64,000 nucleotides of DNA from Piliocolobus tephrosceles (taxonomy: Eukaryota; Chordata; Mammalia; Primates; Cercopithecidae): positions 197,550,276 to 197,614,275 of the forward strand of contig NC_045434.1 of assembly GCF_002776525.5 (NCBI RefSeq), in the 5' to 3' direction. A program made the translations under genes and the position numbers. Of this stretch, positions 1 to 10,544 are shown one piece after another. The notes below the pieces were generated by a model. That model did no database searches, was not told the origin of the DNA, and saw only the letters and a program-made list of their open reading frames with translations. How positions within the stretch are numbered: position 1 is the first letter of the stretch; every line of letters starts with the position of its first letter.

Positions 1-870
1 TGTCTAATGATTCCAGTGTTTGAAGTCTTTGTGGGTCTAAATCTACTACCTGTTGTTTCTGTTGACTCCTGGTTACCTTGTGTGTTATGGAATTGTGACA
101 GTGAGTTCATCTATCAGAATGTTACCTCTGGGCAATCTTTGAGACTGTGCTGAAGGTGGATTCCTACAGGGGATTTGCATTGACTTCTGCCAGAAGCCTG
201 TGGTCGTTACCAATTTGAGACCACTTTAAACTACATGCTTGGCTTGGTATTTTTGGACCACCCAAGTAGAGTGAATTCAGGCTGTAAATCTTCTTATTGG
301 GGTTGGCTTGTAGCTACAAATTCTAAGGGAGGAGTTTCCCCTCTACGTTCATTGCCAAGGCTCAGTATAAGCAATTTGCCCTGTAGTCCCTAGGGAGTAA
401 AGAGTAGGGTGGTTTGGTTCTAGTTCACCTTGACACCAGTGTATAACTTCTCGGGGTCTTGGCTTTATGCAGAGGGGATTTTCTGTTGCAGCCCTCACCT
501 TGGGTGGGCTCTGGGCTTTGTCTCCGATCTCCACTCCATGTAACTTAAGGGCACCATTAACATCTCTGAATTCCTTCACTTAGTTTTCGGTTCTGAATAT
601 GCCTTATGTTTTTGAGAATTAATTGATGCAATTAAAGTTTTTTTTTTTTTTCTTCTAGCTGGCATATTTGGTTGTTTTTGTGGGAGTGTCTAAAGAATAT
701 CTAGTACACCATCCTGCTGGAAATAAGACCTCCTCTTCTCCTGCTAGCAATTCTTTAGTGAAAACCTGTAAGATCAGCTTCTGGGTGTTCTTAATTTGTT
801 TTTGGAATCCAAGCAGAGGACACTGTAAGATATGTCAATCACAGCATTGAATCTTTAATTTTGGCTAGCA
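1..870. repeat. Probable old L1-derived sequence
   Basis: No gene is recognised here. The stretch is AT-rich, with a T-run near 640-655 and phrases reminiscent of the ends of old mammalian L1 elements. Orientation and subfamily cannot be fixed by eye. The short ORFs show no coding signature. Confidence 0.3.
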
Positions 871-874
871 AATT

Positions 875-1000
875 CATTCATTCATCAAGTTCTACTGAGC
901 CTCTGTTAAAGGCCAGGCTTTTTGTTGGGTCCTGGGGATTCAGGATTGACAAGGCAGACTCAGCTACTACCTGCCCTCCTGAGGCTCACAGTCTAATGAC
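875..1000 (-). mobile_element. L2 3' end fragment
   Basis: Reads as the reverse complement of an L2 tail: an ATTCATTC start, a 'gagcctctgttaaaggccagg' block in the position of the usual L2 'gagcacctactatgtgccagg', then 'cctggggattcaggattgacaa'. Divergence is typical of an old LINE. Confidence 0.6.
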
Positions 1001-1004
1001 TTGA

Positions 1005-1225
1005 ATTTACCATACAGTGCTAAGCACTTTACATCCTTGTTTAACTTAATCCTCATTACAACCCTATGGGTTAGGTACAGTCCATTTATAGATCAGGAAG
1101 AGGAGGCACAAAAAGACTATGTAAATTACCCACCATCAGACAACTTGCAAGAGGTGGATCAGGAACTCAAACTCAGGTTGCTCTGCTCCACAGTCTTTGT
1201 CCTTAATGGTTATGCTCTTGGTTGT
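1005..1225 (-). mobile_element. MIR SINE, reverse
   Basis: Follows the reverse-complement MIR order: 'gctaagcactttacat', 'aaccctatgggttaggtac', then the core 'gatcaggaagaggaggcac' and a degraded 'aggtggatcaggaactcaaac' near the tRNA-like end. Confidence 0.7.
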
Positions 1226-1900
1226 GCCAAGAGAGGGCAGTGTTGAGTATGCCAGGAAGAGAGGATGCTTTCTTTTTTTATGTGTGGAGGAATTTCCCCT
1301 AGAAGCCAGTGTTGATTTTCTTAGGATAAATTTCGGTGACATGTCAGACCAACCCACCATCAGAATGTAGAGCTCCAAGGTACAGGACTGAGGCAGATGA
1401 TGGCTCATTTTCCAGACATCAGTAGCTATTTGTGTGACACCATAATACCATTCCTAGATACTTGCCTGTGCTCATGGAAGACAACCAGGAAGAAGGACTC
1501 AGTAGCATCTAGAGCAGTACCGTGGGGTTGTGGTGCTGTTGTTGCTGCTTACTTCTAGAATACGCACCCTGCAGAGCAACAGTGTCAGAAACCAACCCTG
1601 TCCTTGAATGTGAGGCTAGCTGGTTTCCTGGATGAAAAATCCGGAGATCTTGGTGGCAAGATCCTTCCCCTCAGTGGAACTCAATTTCCTCACATACAGA
1701 ACAAGGACACTGGACTCTATGGTCTCTAAAGGACCCTTCCACCTCCGACACTCTGTGCTTCGGTGATTTTGTGCGATGCCCAGAGAGGGACCATTTTCTA
1801 TTCTGTGTCCAGGGAACAGCAGGTGGTAGAAGGTTAGGGAGCAGAAGCCCTAGCTTTTCCTGCCCCCAACCACTGTCCCAGTTTGGTTACCGTGAAGTGA
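1226..1900. other. Unique sequence with a weak MIR-like patch
   Basis: No gene is supported. Around 1660-1770 a pattern of the type 'ctcaatttcctcacatac...ggtctctaaaggaccc' resembles a diverged MIR core and tail. The rest is unremarkable. Confidence 0.4.
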
Positions 1901-1904
1901 AATA

Positions 1905-2165
1905 GTGCCACATGTCCCAATCTTGCAATTCCTGGAATTCCTACAACTCCTTCCCAAACCAGCCTCAGTGACATCTCTTCTAAGAGGCCCTCCTTGATCC
2001 TCCTGCTTTGGGATTCCCAGAATACTTTGGCCAGACTTCTTGTGTAACACCTGTCTTTCCTTTCTTGCTAGACTGTTGAGCTTTTTCAGGGTCAGGCCTG
2101 GGTCTCTTGCACCACCACACCCCCCACAGCATCCAGAGCAATGCCAGGTAAGCGCATGAATGTAA
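1905..2165 (+). mobile_element. L2 LINE fragment
   Basis: Contains the L2 3'-region phrase for a short oligo-pyrimidine stretch ('gaggccctccttgatcctcc'), then 'tgttgagctttttcagggtcaggcctgggtctc' spread over 2075-2110 and 'agagcaatgccaggtaagcgc', which matches the order of the L2 tail on the plus strand. Confidence 0.55.
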
Positions 2166-2169
2166 GAAG

Positions 2170-2884
2170 ATCCAGCTTTTTTTCCCCAAACAAGTCTATA
2201 GGTAGGCCCAGATTTAAAAATAAGTAGCTCTTCTATATTCTACATATATATTATAAACACATTTTATATAGCACATAAACATAAAATAGTATTTCTATGG
2301 ATTATAAATGTTCATGGTGAACATTTCATAAATGTTAAAAAAAATGTAATGATGAAAATAACCACCCCCGTGCACCCCCGCTCCCATCCTCTGATCACCC
2401 AGGGAATGCCATTGCTAATGTTTTGTTGGAGTTCATTCTAGTCTTTTTTTCTACATGTAACAGTCCTGGCCACTTACTACATATAGAGTTTGCTTCTCTG
2501 TGCTTATTACTCAGGAGTTGTTGGGAGCCTTTCCTCATAGCATTAAATATTCTTTGAGAACATGATATTTAATGGCTGTCGGTGTTTCAAACCTATTAAG
2601 GTCAGAGCTGTGAAGAGCTCAGCTGCCCAGAGGACCTGAGCTCAGTAGTGAGAGGCCTGTGGGGTCCTTGGAGGTTGGAAGTAGACCACTTCCATCACCT
2701 CTGTTCTCAGAGCTCCCACTCTGTTCTCAGGCACTGTGCAGTATCTCCTCTAACCCTCCTAAATGACAAGGAAGGCGCTACAGAGACAGCCCCTGGAAGA
2801 CTCACAGAGGCGAAGTGACTCACTGCAAGTGGCCAGCACACACAGTAGAGGAAGATGCCTATTCCCAAGCCTCCTGCAGTTATT
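2170..2884. other. AT-rich then unique intergenic DNA
   Basis: 2215-2600 is AT-rich and may include a decayed LINE. 2600-2884 is unique, with no recognisable gene. The last 12 bases (2873-2884) are the left copy of the target-site duplication of the following Alu. Confidence 0.4.
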
Positions 2885-3178
2885 ATTCATTTTTATTTTT
2901 GAGACACAGTCTCCCTCTGTCACCAGGCTGGAGTGCAATGGCACCATCTCAGCTCATTGCAACCTCTGCCTCCAGGATTCAAGTGATTCTCCTGCCTCAG
3001 CCTCCTGAGTAGCTGGGATTACAGATGCCCGCCACCACGCCCAGCTAATTTTTGTATTTTTAGTGAGGACGGGGTTTCACCATGTTGGCCAGGCTGGTCT
3101 CGATCTCTTGACCTCGTGATCCGCCCACCTCGGGCTCCCAAAGTGCCGGGATTACAGGCGTGAGCCACCGCGCCCGGC
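2885..3178 (-). mobile_element. AluY-like element
   Basis: Full-length reverse Alu running from a T-rich tail to 'cgcgcccggcc'. The 'ctcgatctcttgacctcgtgatcc' block spanning 3096-3121 is an AluY-type diagnostic segment. The target-site duplication cctgcagttatt is seen at 2873-2884 and 3179-3190. Confidence 0.97.
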
Positions 3179-3190
3179 CCTGCAGTTATT

Positions 3191-4429
3191 TTTCACGTTG
3201 TTGTTGGCAGTCGAGGTTGCTGCTGGACACACCGAAAAAGAGGAAATAGAAACGTCTGGAGCAGGACCCTGTGGTTGGGCTGCTGCTGGGAGACAGCCGG
3301 CCCTCCTGGGAGGGAGAGTTGGAACCTCGCTCTGTTTGGTGGTGCTTCGGCTTCCCGGACCTCGAACTCCTGGGGCTCGTCCGCCTCCCTGCTCTGGCTC
3401 CAGAAGCTGGCTGGAATGCTGCTCGGCACATTAGCTGTGAAGTTAACTGGCTCCGGATCACAAGTTCACCGCTCTCTGTTCAGAGTGGCAAAAGAAACCT
3501 CGTCTGGTGGCCAGAGCCAAGGGAGGGAGAGAGTGGGAGGCTGTGGACCCCTGAGGAGTAAAGCATCTTCTCTGATGGCTCCTCTCCCTTACATAGTCTT
3601 CAGTGATTCCGTAGCATGGAGAAGAGGCTAATGAGCTGGCTAATTATGAAGGGGGAAGGAAAAAACGCAACGAAACCCCAAGCTACCCTGTAACCTAAAA
3701 CGCTGCCCTCCTCAAGACCTTTGGCGTATTGTTCTCGCTCCAGAAACTTGGGGTTTCTCACCCGTGTGATATCTGTGCCGGTGCGTGCACCATTTGTCAC
3801 TCTCAAAAACTGGCCCAGGAACACTTGGTGAGGGGTTATTGTGTGGCAGGAACGGCTCTTACATGAATAGGCATTCCTTTCTACCCACATGCTTGAAAAC
3901 TTCCTGGTTATAATTAGAACCATTTCTAGCTGTTCTGACACTTAACAGGGGGAGTGTTGGTAGGGGGCCTGCCCAGAGCCCTGACCAAGCTGCGGAGGGC
4001 AGAGCCAGAAAGTGGGTTCTAATCCCACCCTCGGCCACTGAAGCTTTTAGCTATGCTTCACTGAGAGTCTTACGGTTGGAAGTCCTCGGACCGTGAAAGA
4101 GAGAGCTGCACCACCGCCTCGAGCCACCACCCCCCGTCACATCCTGATTCTGTCTCTCAGGCCTTTCTCTCTCCTTCTGCCGGGCAGCCTGGGAGGGAAC
4201 AGTTCTAGCCTGAATCCACAAGACGTTCGGATTTTGATATATTTTCACATAAAAATGTCAACTTTTTAGTGGAAGGGACTTTAGAAATAATTTCATTGTG
4301 TGGTTTTCAACTCTTGGGGAGACGTCAAAAAAAAAAAACAAACCACATATCTCAGCCTCACCCCAGTCTCCCAACTCAGGTGGTAGTTTGAAAGGGCTCT
4401 CAGGTGGGTTTTCTTTCTTAATTAAACTT
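3191..4429. other. Unique intergenic DNA
   Basis: About 1.2 kb without a recognised repeat or gene. Overlapping short ORFs on both strands at 3190-3630 have no familiar domains and no codon signature. CpG content is moderate at 3190-3380 but too patchy to call an island. Confidence 0.5.
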
Positions 4430-4549
4430 CTAATTTTGAGATAATTGTAAATTCACATATAGTTGTAAGAAATAATACAGAGAAACCCTTTGTTCTCTTT
4501 GCTTAGTTTCTCCCAATGGTAACATCTTGCAAAACTATAGTAGGGTATT
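4430..4549. mobile_element. Old L1 fragment, left part
   Basis: Typical old-L1 text ('gagataattgtaaattcacat', 'agaaataatacagagaaac', 'ggtaacatcttgcaaaac'). The element is interrupted at about 4549 and resumes at about 5477, so the two fragments are one insertion. L1 orientation is not certain by eye. Confidence 0.75.
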
Positions 4550-4550
4550 G

Positions 4551-4838
4551 GCTGGCCACTGCGGCTCACTCCGTAATCCCTGAACTTTGGGAGGCTGAGG
4601 TGGGCGGATCCCTTGCGCCTAGGAGTTCCAGACCAGCCTGGGCAACATGGTGAAACCTTGTCTCTATAAAAAATACAAAAATTAACCAGGCGTGGAGGCA
4701 CACACCTGCAGTCCCAGCTACTTGGGAGACTGAGGTGGGAAGATTGCTTGAGCCTAAAAGGCAGAGGTTGCAGTGAGCTGAGATCGCAACACTGCATTCC
4801 AGCCTGGGTGACAGAGCCAGACCCTATCTCAAAAAAAA
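4551..4838 (+). mobile_element. AluJ-like element
   Basis: Diverged plus-strand Alu with 'cctgggcaacatggtgaaac' and 'agattgcttgagcctaaaagg', the older J-type features. It ends in a short A-run that passes into a TA/TG microsatellite. Confidence 0.95.
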
Positions 4839-4910
4839 TTGTATATATATATGTGTGTATGTATATGTGTACATATATGTATGTATATATACACATGTAT
4901 ATATGTGTAT
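4839..4910. repeat. TA/TG microsatellite
   Basis: Imperfect (TA)n/(TG)n/(TATG)n array grown from the Alu tail. It directly abuts the inverted L1 copy that starts at 4911. Confidence 0.9.
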
Positions 4911-5033
4911 ATGCTGAATGAAACAACTCAATCTCAAATGGTTGGATACTGCACAATTCCATTTATATAAGATTCTTGAAATGGCAAAACTAGACATAGA
5001 AATGGAAAACAGATTAGGGGTTGTCAGGAGTAA
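4911..5033 (-). repeat. Inverted repeat arm A (L1-derived)
   Basis: This 123-bp segment is the reverse complement of 5586-5708 with two mismatches and no indels that I can find. It lies in an old L1 but in the opposite orientation to the L1 on either side, so it is a secondary inverted duplication. Confidence 0.93.
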
Positions 5034-5116
5034 TATATATACATATATATACATAAAATATATATATAATATATAGTAAGTATATATATATAAAGAGAGA
5101 GAGCGAGAGAGAGAGA
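5034..5116. repeat. TA-rich and GA microsatellites
   Basis: Imperfect (TA)n array followed by a (GA)n tract, between the inverted L1 copy and the next Alu. Confidence 0.9.
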
Positions 5117-5408
5117 GCTCACACCTGTAATCCCAGCATTTTGGGAGGCTGACGTGGGCAGATCACAAGGTCAGGAGATCGAGACCATCCTGGTTAACAC
5201 GCTGAAACCCCATCTCTACTAAAAAAAAAAAATACAAAAAATTAACCGGGCATGGTGGCATGCACCTGTAATCCCAGCTACTTGGGGGGCTGAGGCAGGA
5301 GAATTGCTTGAACCTGGGAGGCAGAGGTTGCAGTGAGCCAAGATTGCACCACTGCACTCCAGCCTAGGTGACAGAGTGAGACACTGTCTCAAAAAAAAGA
5401 AAAAAAAA
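5117..5408 (+). mobile_element. AluY-like element, slightly 5' truncated
   Basis: Begins at 'gctcacacctgtaatccc', so about the first 13 bases are missing. It carries the AluY-type block 'caggagatcgagaccatcc' and ends in an A-rich tail that runs into (ATCT)n. Confidence 0.95.
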
Positions 5409-5414
5409 TCTATC

Positions 5415-5476
<62 letters not shown>
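5409..5476. repeat. (ATCT)n microsatellite
   Basis: About 16 ATCT units, nearly perfect after the first imperfect unit, expanded at the end of an Alu tail. Likely length-polymorphic. Confidence 0.97.
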
Positions 5477-6135
5477 GTTAGGCATCAGAACATGAATGCT
5501 GACGTTGATAGAGTCAAGATACAGAACGCTCGCATCTCCATAAAGATCCCTCATGCACTCCCTTCCCTCTGCCCCCACTCCTCCTTTACTCCTGGCAACC
5601 CCTAATCTGTTTTCCATTTCTATGTCTAGTTTTGCCATTTCAAGAATCTTATATAAATGGAATTGTGCAGTATCCAACCATTTGGGATTGAGTTGTTTCA
5701 TTCAGCATAATTCTCCAAAGATTAATCCAGGTTGTTCGTAGCAATGGTTCATTGCTGTCTATGGCTGAGTTGTGCTCTGTGGTGTGGACATACCACAGTT
5801 TGTTCACCACTTACCCGTTGAAGGACATCTAGATCGTTTCCAGTTTTTGGCTGTTATAAATAAAACTGCTATAAACATTCTTTACAGCTTTGTGTGTGGT
5901 GAACATGAGTTTTCATTTCTCTAGGATAAAGGCCCAGGATTGCAATTGTCATTTGATAGTTGCATGTTTAGTTCGCAAAGAAACTGCCAAACTGTTTCTC
6001 TGAGTTTGGCTGTGCAGTTTTACCTTTCCACCAGCAATGTCTGAGCAATCCAGTTCCTCTGCATCTTCACTGGCATTTAATGTTGTCACTATTTTTTATT
6101 TCAGCCATTCTGATAGGCATGTAGTAACATTTCAT
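5477..6135. mobile_element. Old L1 fragment, right part
   Basis: Continues the L1 of 4430-4549. Recognisable L1 text includes 'tagagtcaagatacagaac', 'accccta atctg'-type sequence at 5600, 'gtttccagtttttggctg', 'aagaaactgccaaactg' and 'ttcagccattctgataggc'. It contains arm B of the inverted repeat at 5586-5708. Confidence 0.85.
5586..5708 (+). repeat. Inverted repeat arm B (L1-derived)
   Basis: Partner of 4911-5033. This copy is in register with the flanking L1, so it is the source and arm A is the copy. The spacer between the arms is 552 bp. Confidence 0.93.
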
Positions 6136-6300
6136 TGCTTTTTTAATTTAAAAAAATGATACATACAATTATACCAATTGATGGTGTACGTGTGATTTTT
6201 TTGGATACATGCATAGAATGTGTAATGAAAAAAATCAGGGTCATCAGTGTATCTATCACCACAAACACAGATTATTTCTTTGTGTTGGGACCATGTGGTT
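6136..6300. mobile_element. L1 fragment of a second type
   Basis: 'ttttggatacatgcatagaa', 'tgtgtaatgaaaaaaatcag' and 'ttatttctttgtgttgggac' are phrases of a different old L1 subfamily, so this is probably a separate fragment from 5477-6135. Confidence 0.55.
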
Positions 6301-6498
6301 TTATTGAAATTTCATTGGACACCTTTTCATGGGCTGATTTGCCATTTATATGTCCTCTTTGGTGAAATCCCAGGCAGTGTTGGTCACACACCAGGTCTGG
6401 TCTACCCCACTGGACTTAGTTTGCTGCCCAAGCCCTTTCTGTAGCAAGGAGCAGACTTTCTCCTTCTGGACAGTCCTGCTTGTCAATAGATGCTTCTT

Positions 6499-6805
6499 GG
6501 CCAGGCACAGTGGCTCACACCTGTAATCTCAGCACTTTGGGAGGCTGAGGCAGGCAGATCACCTGAGGTCAGGAGTTCAAGACCAGCCTGGCCAACATGG
6601 TGAAACCCTGTCTCTACTAAAAAATACAAAAATTAGCCGGGTGTGGTGGCAGGCACTTGTAATCACCGTTATTTGGGAGGCTGAGGCAGGGAGAATTGCT
6701 TGAACCCGGGAGGCAGAGATCTCAGTGAGCTGAGATTGTGCCACTGCACTCCAGCCTGAGTGACACAGCAGGAATCCACCTCAAAAAAAAAAAAAAAAAA
6801 AAAAA
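6499..6805 (+). mobile_element. AluS-like element
   Basis: Complete plus-strand Alu with 'tcacctgaggtcaggagttc' and a poly-A tail of about 24 A. Short direct repeats around 'atgcttc' flank it. Confidence 0.96.
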
Positions 6806-7027
6806 ATGCTTCCTGCTGAGCCCTCTGCCCATTAACACAGGTCCTCTTGTTATTTGAAATATCTTTAGTGACTTAAACTGTGCCGTGTAAGGTATTGGTC
6901 ACATCCATCAGGTGCACTTGGCTGGTGCCCATGTCTCTGAGCCCACAGGCCCATGGGACTGGAACCCAGGCCTCTGAGGAGGAGGCACCAGCAGGCTAGT
7001 GTGGGGATCTGGGTGGGTGAGGGTAGA

Positions 7028-7120
7028 GGCAATAAAGCTATTCTGCAAGTGTTGGGAAAACTATAAAGTAGATTCAGCTGCTGCTCCCAGGAAGCCCTGT
7101 GGCTGCCAAGGTGAAGGAGA
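7028..7120 (+). repeat. Direct repeat copy 1, LTR-like
   Basis: Matches 7681-7772 in the same orientation at roughly three quarters identity ('ggcaataaagct', 'gattcagctgctgct', 'ggtgaagga'). The surroundings look like an unassigned LTR or DNA repeat into which an Alu has inserted. Confidence 0.7.
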
Positions 7121-7179
7121 CAGAATTTAATATAAAGAATTGTTAACTAGGTTTGAAGTTTTTGTTTGTTTGGTTTGTT

Positions 7180-7466
7180 TTATTTTGAGACAGAGTCTTA
7201 CTCTGTCGCTCAGGCTGGAGTGCAGTAGCGCGATCTTGGCTCACTGTAACCTCCGCCTCCCTGGTTCAAGCTATTCTCCTGCCTCAGCCTCTCGAGTAGC
7301 TGGGATTACAGGTGCGCATCACCATGCCCAGCTAATTTTTGTATTTTTAGTAGAGACAAGGTTTCATCATGTTGGTCAGGCTGGTCTCGAACTCCTGACT
7401 TCATGATCCACCCACCTCGGCCTCCCAGAGTGCTGGGATTACACGCGTGAGCCACTGTGCCCAGCC
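7180..7466 (-). mobile_element. Alu element, reverse
   Basis: Full-length reverse Alu from a T-rich tail to 'gccactgtgcccagcc'. Imperfect flanking repeats of the type 'ttgttaa(c/t)ta' are seen at 7140 and 7474. Confidence 0.96.
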
Positions 7467-7680
7467 TCTGAGGTTGTTAATTAAGTAACCAAAAGGGTCA
7501 AAACAGAACATTGAGGTATCACGGAAGTAACAGCCCCTAAAGCTGGGAGAACAAAAGGAAGAAGTGGGAATTAGAGAAACTCGGCCTTCTGAGGAGCGGG
7601 TACTGCACAGCTGGGGCTGGTATTCCTAATGTCAGAGGAAAGGCCACGTGGGCCCCGCACCCAGACTTTTAACGAAGACA

Positions 7681-7772
7681 GGCAATGAAGCTGGTTCTGC
7701 AACTGCTGGAAAAACTGCAAGCAGATTCAGCTGCTGCTTAGGAAGGACTTGCTCCTGTTGGGGTGAAGGAGC
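7681..7772 (+). repeat. Direct repeat copy 2, LTR-like
   Basis: Second copy of the 7028-7120 unit. 7467-7680 between them has LTR-like character ('cctaaagctgggagaac', 'cacccagacttttaacgaag') but I cannot name the family. Confidence 0.7.
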
Positions 7773-7984
7773 ATTGTGAGGGCGATCCTTTCAGGAACAG
7801 GAAGCGAACGGGGTGAGTCCCTTCCTCCTCCAGCCTTTCCAGCCTCCCATTAGTCCCCTGTAGGCAGAGGCAAACTAGCTGGTTAACAGAAACCTGGTTT
7901 ATGGGGTCCCTGCCTCAGCATCACAGAGTAGACATGGAAGGGCAGGTTTTGAGGTGAGAAGCAAGAGCTCAAGGACCGGCATAA

Positions 7985-8225
7985 CAGCCAGGAGTTTGGG
8001 CTTTGCAATCAGACAGGCCTGGGTTGCAATCCTGGCTCTTTCCAGCTCTGTGGTTTGGAGCAGGTCACTTCACCTCCTGGAGGCTCGGTTGTCCCAGAGA
8101 TGAAATGAAGATAATAATGTTTTCATTTATGAACTGTTTATGAAACTGAAATGAGAGAATGCAGGTAAAGCAGTTGGCACCACGCCTAGTACCTGGAGTA
8201 TTCAATAAATAAAACATTGTAATGC
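7985..8225 (+). mobile_element. MIR SINE
   Basis: Nearly full MIR order: 'gcaatcagacaggcctgggttgcaatcc' region, 'gagcaggtcacttcacctcc', and the 3' end 'tggagtattcaataaataa'. Confidence 0.85.
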
Positions 8226-8289
8226 GTATACTCATGATTGATATATAAATGAGTGGTTCTGGGGTATTTTGAATAGGAGCCTGTGACAA

Positions 8290-8450
8290 TGGAAAGGGCA
8301 GCAGCTAAGAAGCCAGAGACCTGAGCTGTCATCTCTGCTCTGGTTGCTTGTTGTGTGACCTTGTAAAAATCACTTATCCTCTCTGGACCTTAGTTTCTTC
8401 AGGTGTAGAGAGAAGTTGGAATACATGGTCTCCAAGGATCTTTCTAGTAG
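8290..8450 (+). mobile_element. MIR SINE fragment
   Basis: 'ttgttgtgtgaccttgtaa', 'cttatcctctctggacctta', then a 'ggtctccaaggatctttct' tail. This is a second MIR in tandem orientation with the previous one. Confidence 0.75.
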
Positions 8451-8774
8451 AGCAGACATGGCCCCTGCCGTCTAGGGGCCGTGTAGAAGTCACGTTTGTA
8501 GCAAACGTTTATTTGTACAGGGGATGAAAAGTAAACTGGCCAATGACATTTAGTAGATGGAAAACAAGACTCCGTGTACTCAGGGTTCACATGGTCAGGA
8601 CAGGGTCTGCTTGGAGTTCTTCTAGCAAAAGAACAGCCGCAGAGAGAAGTTCAAGATGCTGCTGAAAAAAGGAAGAAAGGAGAGATGGATGGTAGGAAGG
8701 AAGGCACCCCTCTTGGCTTTGCAATGGCAGCAGAGTCCACACCCTCATTTGCTGGGGAAACACCTGGTCTAGCC

Positions 8775-8957
8775 CAGTGGGACCCAAACCTGGCTGATTG
8801 TTCTAATCACCTGGACAGGTTGTAAGAATATTAATCCTTGGGCTCCATCTCAGTGACTTCAAATCATTAGGTCTAGGAGTGGGACCTGAGAGTCTGTCTC
8901 TTTAACAAACAGCCCCCTGGAGGCTGCTTCACAGACCAGTTTTTGGGAACCTCAGCT
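8775..8957 (+). mobile_element. MER5-type DNA transposon fossil
   Basis: Begins 'cagtgggacccaaacctgg' and ends near 'gggaacctcagc'. Internal phrases about 'aatcacctgg', 'tctaggagtgggacc' and 'gtctctttaacaaac' follow the order of the non-autonomous hAT-Charlie MER5 family. Confidence 0.7.
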
Positions 8958-9024
8958 TGATTTTGTAGAAGGTGTTATCCCCTGTCATTACAAGTAATGT
9001 CCTTCCCTGGCACATTGTCATAGC

Positions 9025-9245
9025 CACTTAACATGAATAAGAATAGGTAATGTTCGTTAAGCACTTACTATATGCCAGGAACTGTTCTAAGCATGTATAT
9101 ATACACACAATCTATACTCATCTATATTGATGAGTGTGTGTGTATATATAGACACACACCTTCCAATAACCCCGTGAAACAGGTGCTATTAACATCCATC
9201 TGTTTTTACAGATGAGGCAATCGAGCAATTGAAAGGTTAGGTAAA
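9025..9245 (-). mobile_element. MIR SINE, reverse, with microsatellite
   Basis: 'gttaagcacttactatatgc', 'ggaactgttctaagcatg' and 'tttacagatgaggcaatcg' are MIR reverse-complement phrases. A TATATA/CACACA tract at 9096-9160 has expanded inside it. Confidence 0.8.
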
Positions 9246-9749
9246 GGCAGAGCTGCTTATAGCTGGGCATCAGGGTGTGTACAGAGTCAAGATCATAGCA
9301 TGTGTGCCAGCAGAGTGCTCTGGCAACATGAAGTCACAAGTGTGGAATCAGGAGAGGCTGCATGGAGAAGGCAATCTTGGCTAGTTCTGCTTGTCCCTGG
9401 ATAGGAGGACACGCCACCTGTGATGACAGTCTGCCTGCCGGACTTCCTTCCCTGTCCCTGTGACTTCTGCTTTGTGGACACGAGGCATGTGGCAGCCAGG
9501 GCCAGACGCCACCTTCGGACCCAGGGGACCAAGCCCCCTTCGTGCCGACGGTCACTTCCTCCTGCCCTCTGTCCATTCCCAGGGCTCTGTGGGGCTCCAG
9601 CTCTATGACAGGGGATGAGATAAGCGTCACTCAGACCCCATCTGGGCTTAAGATGCGAGAAGAGGAAATGGGCTGAGTTTGCCGCAGGCGCGGTTTAGAG
9701 TTACACACCAGGGGGTTTCTGAGGTGGTTTCAGGGGAGAGGCACCGGGG

Positions 9750-9985
9750 AGAGGCTGGTAATCTGGGCTCTGGCATCAGCCAGGCCTGCAGTCAAGTCCA
9801 GACTTGCGATCTTGAGCAAGTTACTCAACCTCTCTGATTTTCATTTCCACCCATGAGAAAGGGATAATGATGGCAGCCACCTGCCTATGGGGTGGTGTGC
9901 ACTTAACTGAGATGGGGCGTGTAGGCACTTGGAACAGTGCACAGCACATGAGATGAACTTAATAAATGTCTGTTTTATTACTATT
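9750..9985 (+). mobile_element. MIR SINE
   Basis: 'gcaagttactcaacctctct' core, 'gagaaagggataatgatgg' and the 3' end 'aacttaataaatgtctg' in MIR order. Confidence 0.85.
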
Positions 9986-9995
9986 TAAAGATCTT

Positions 9996-10309
9996 GGTCA
10001 GGCCCGGGGGCTCATGCCTATAATCCCAACACTCTGGGAGGCTGAGGTAGGATGATCGCTTGAGCCCAGGAGTTCAAGACTAGCCTGGGCAACATAGTGA
10101 GACCTCGTTTCTACAAAAAATTTAAAAATTAGCTTGGCATGGGTGCATGGCTCTGGTCCTAGCTTCTCAGGAGGCTGAGGTGGGAGGATCGCTTAAGTCC
10201 AGGCAGTTGAAGCTGAGGCTGCAGTGAGCTGTGATCATACCACTGGGCGGACAGAGATAGATCTGGGCTGAGTAATGGAGCTAGATCCTGTCTCAAAACA
10301 ACAAAAAAA
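9996..10309 (+). mobile_element. AluJ-like element
   Basis: Old, diverged plus-strand Alu ('gcctgggcaacatagtgag', 'gggaggatcgcttaagtcc') with 'gatctt' repeated on each flank. The tail is interrupted by C. Confidence 0.93.
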
Positions 10310-10544
10310 GAGATCTTTAAGGGCACATTAGATACCCACTGGTCATTATTTTCTGCCTCAAAAATGGAAGCGGTGGACCACACTATGGGAAATTAGCATT
10401 TATCTCTTCTTTTTGACATGCTCTGGGCTGGAGTGCGACACAGGGAGCGCCCCAGGCACTGGCAGCAGGAACCTGTGCCTTTTTGCAGAAGGGGGTGGCA
10501 AATGGTTTCCCAGGATTAAACCTAGGCATGCAGGAAGGGTAGGA

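Noticed and set aside
3190..3640. Possible CpG island promoter with overlapping ORFs
   Set aside because: CpG density is patchy and modest, and no transcript features follow.
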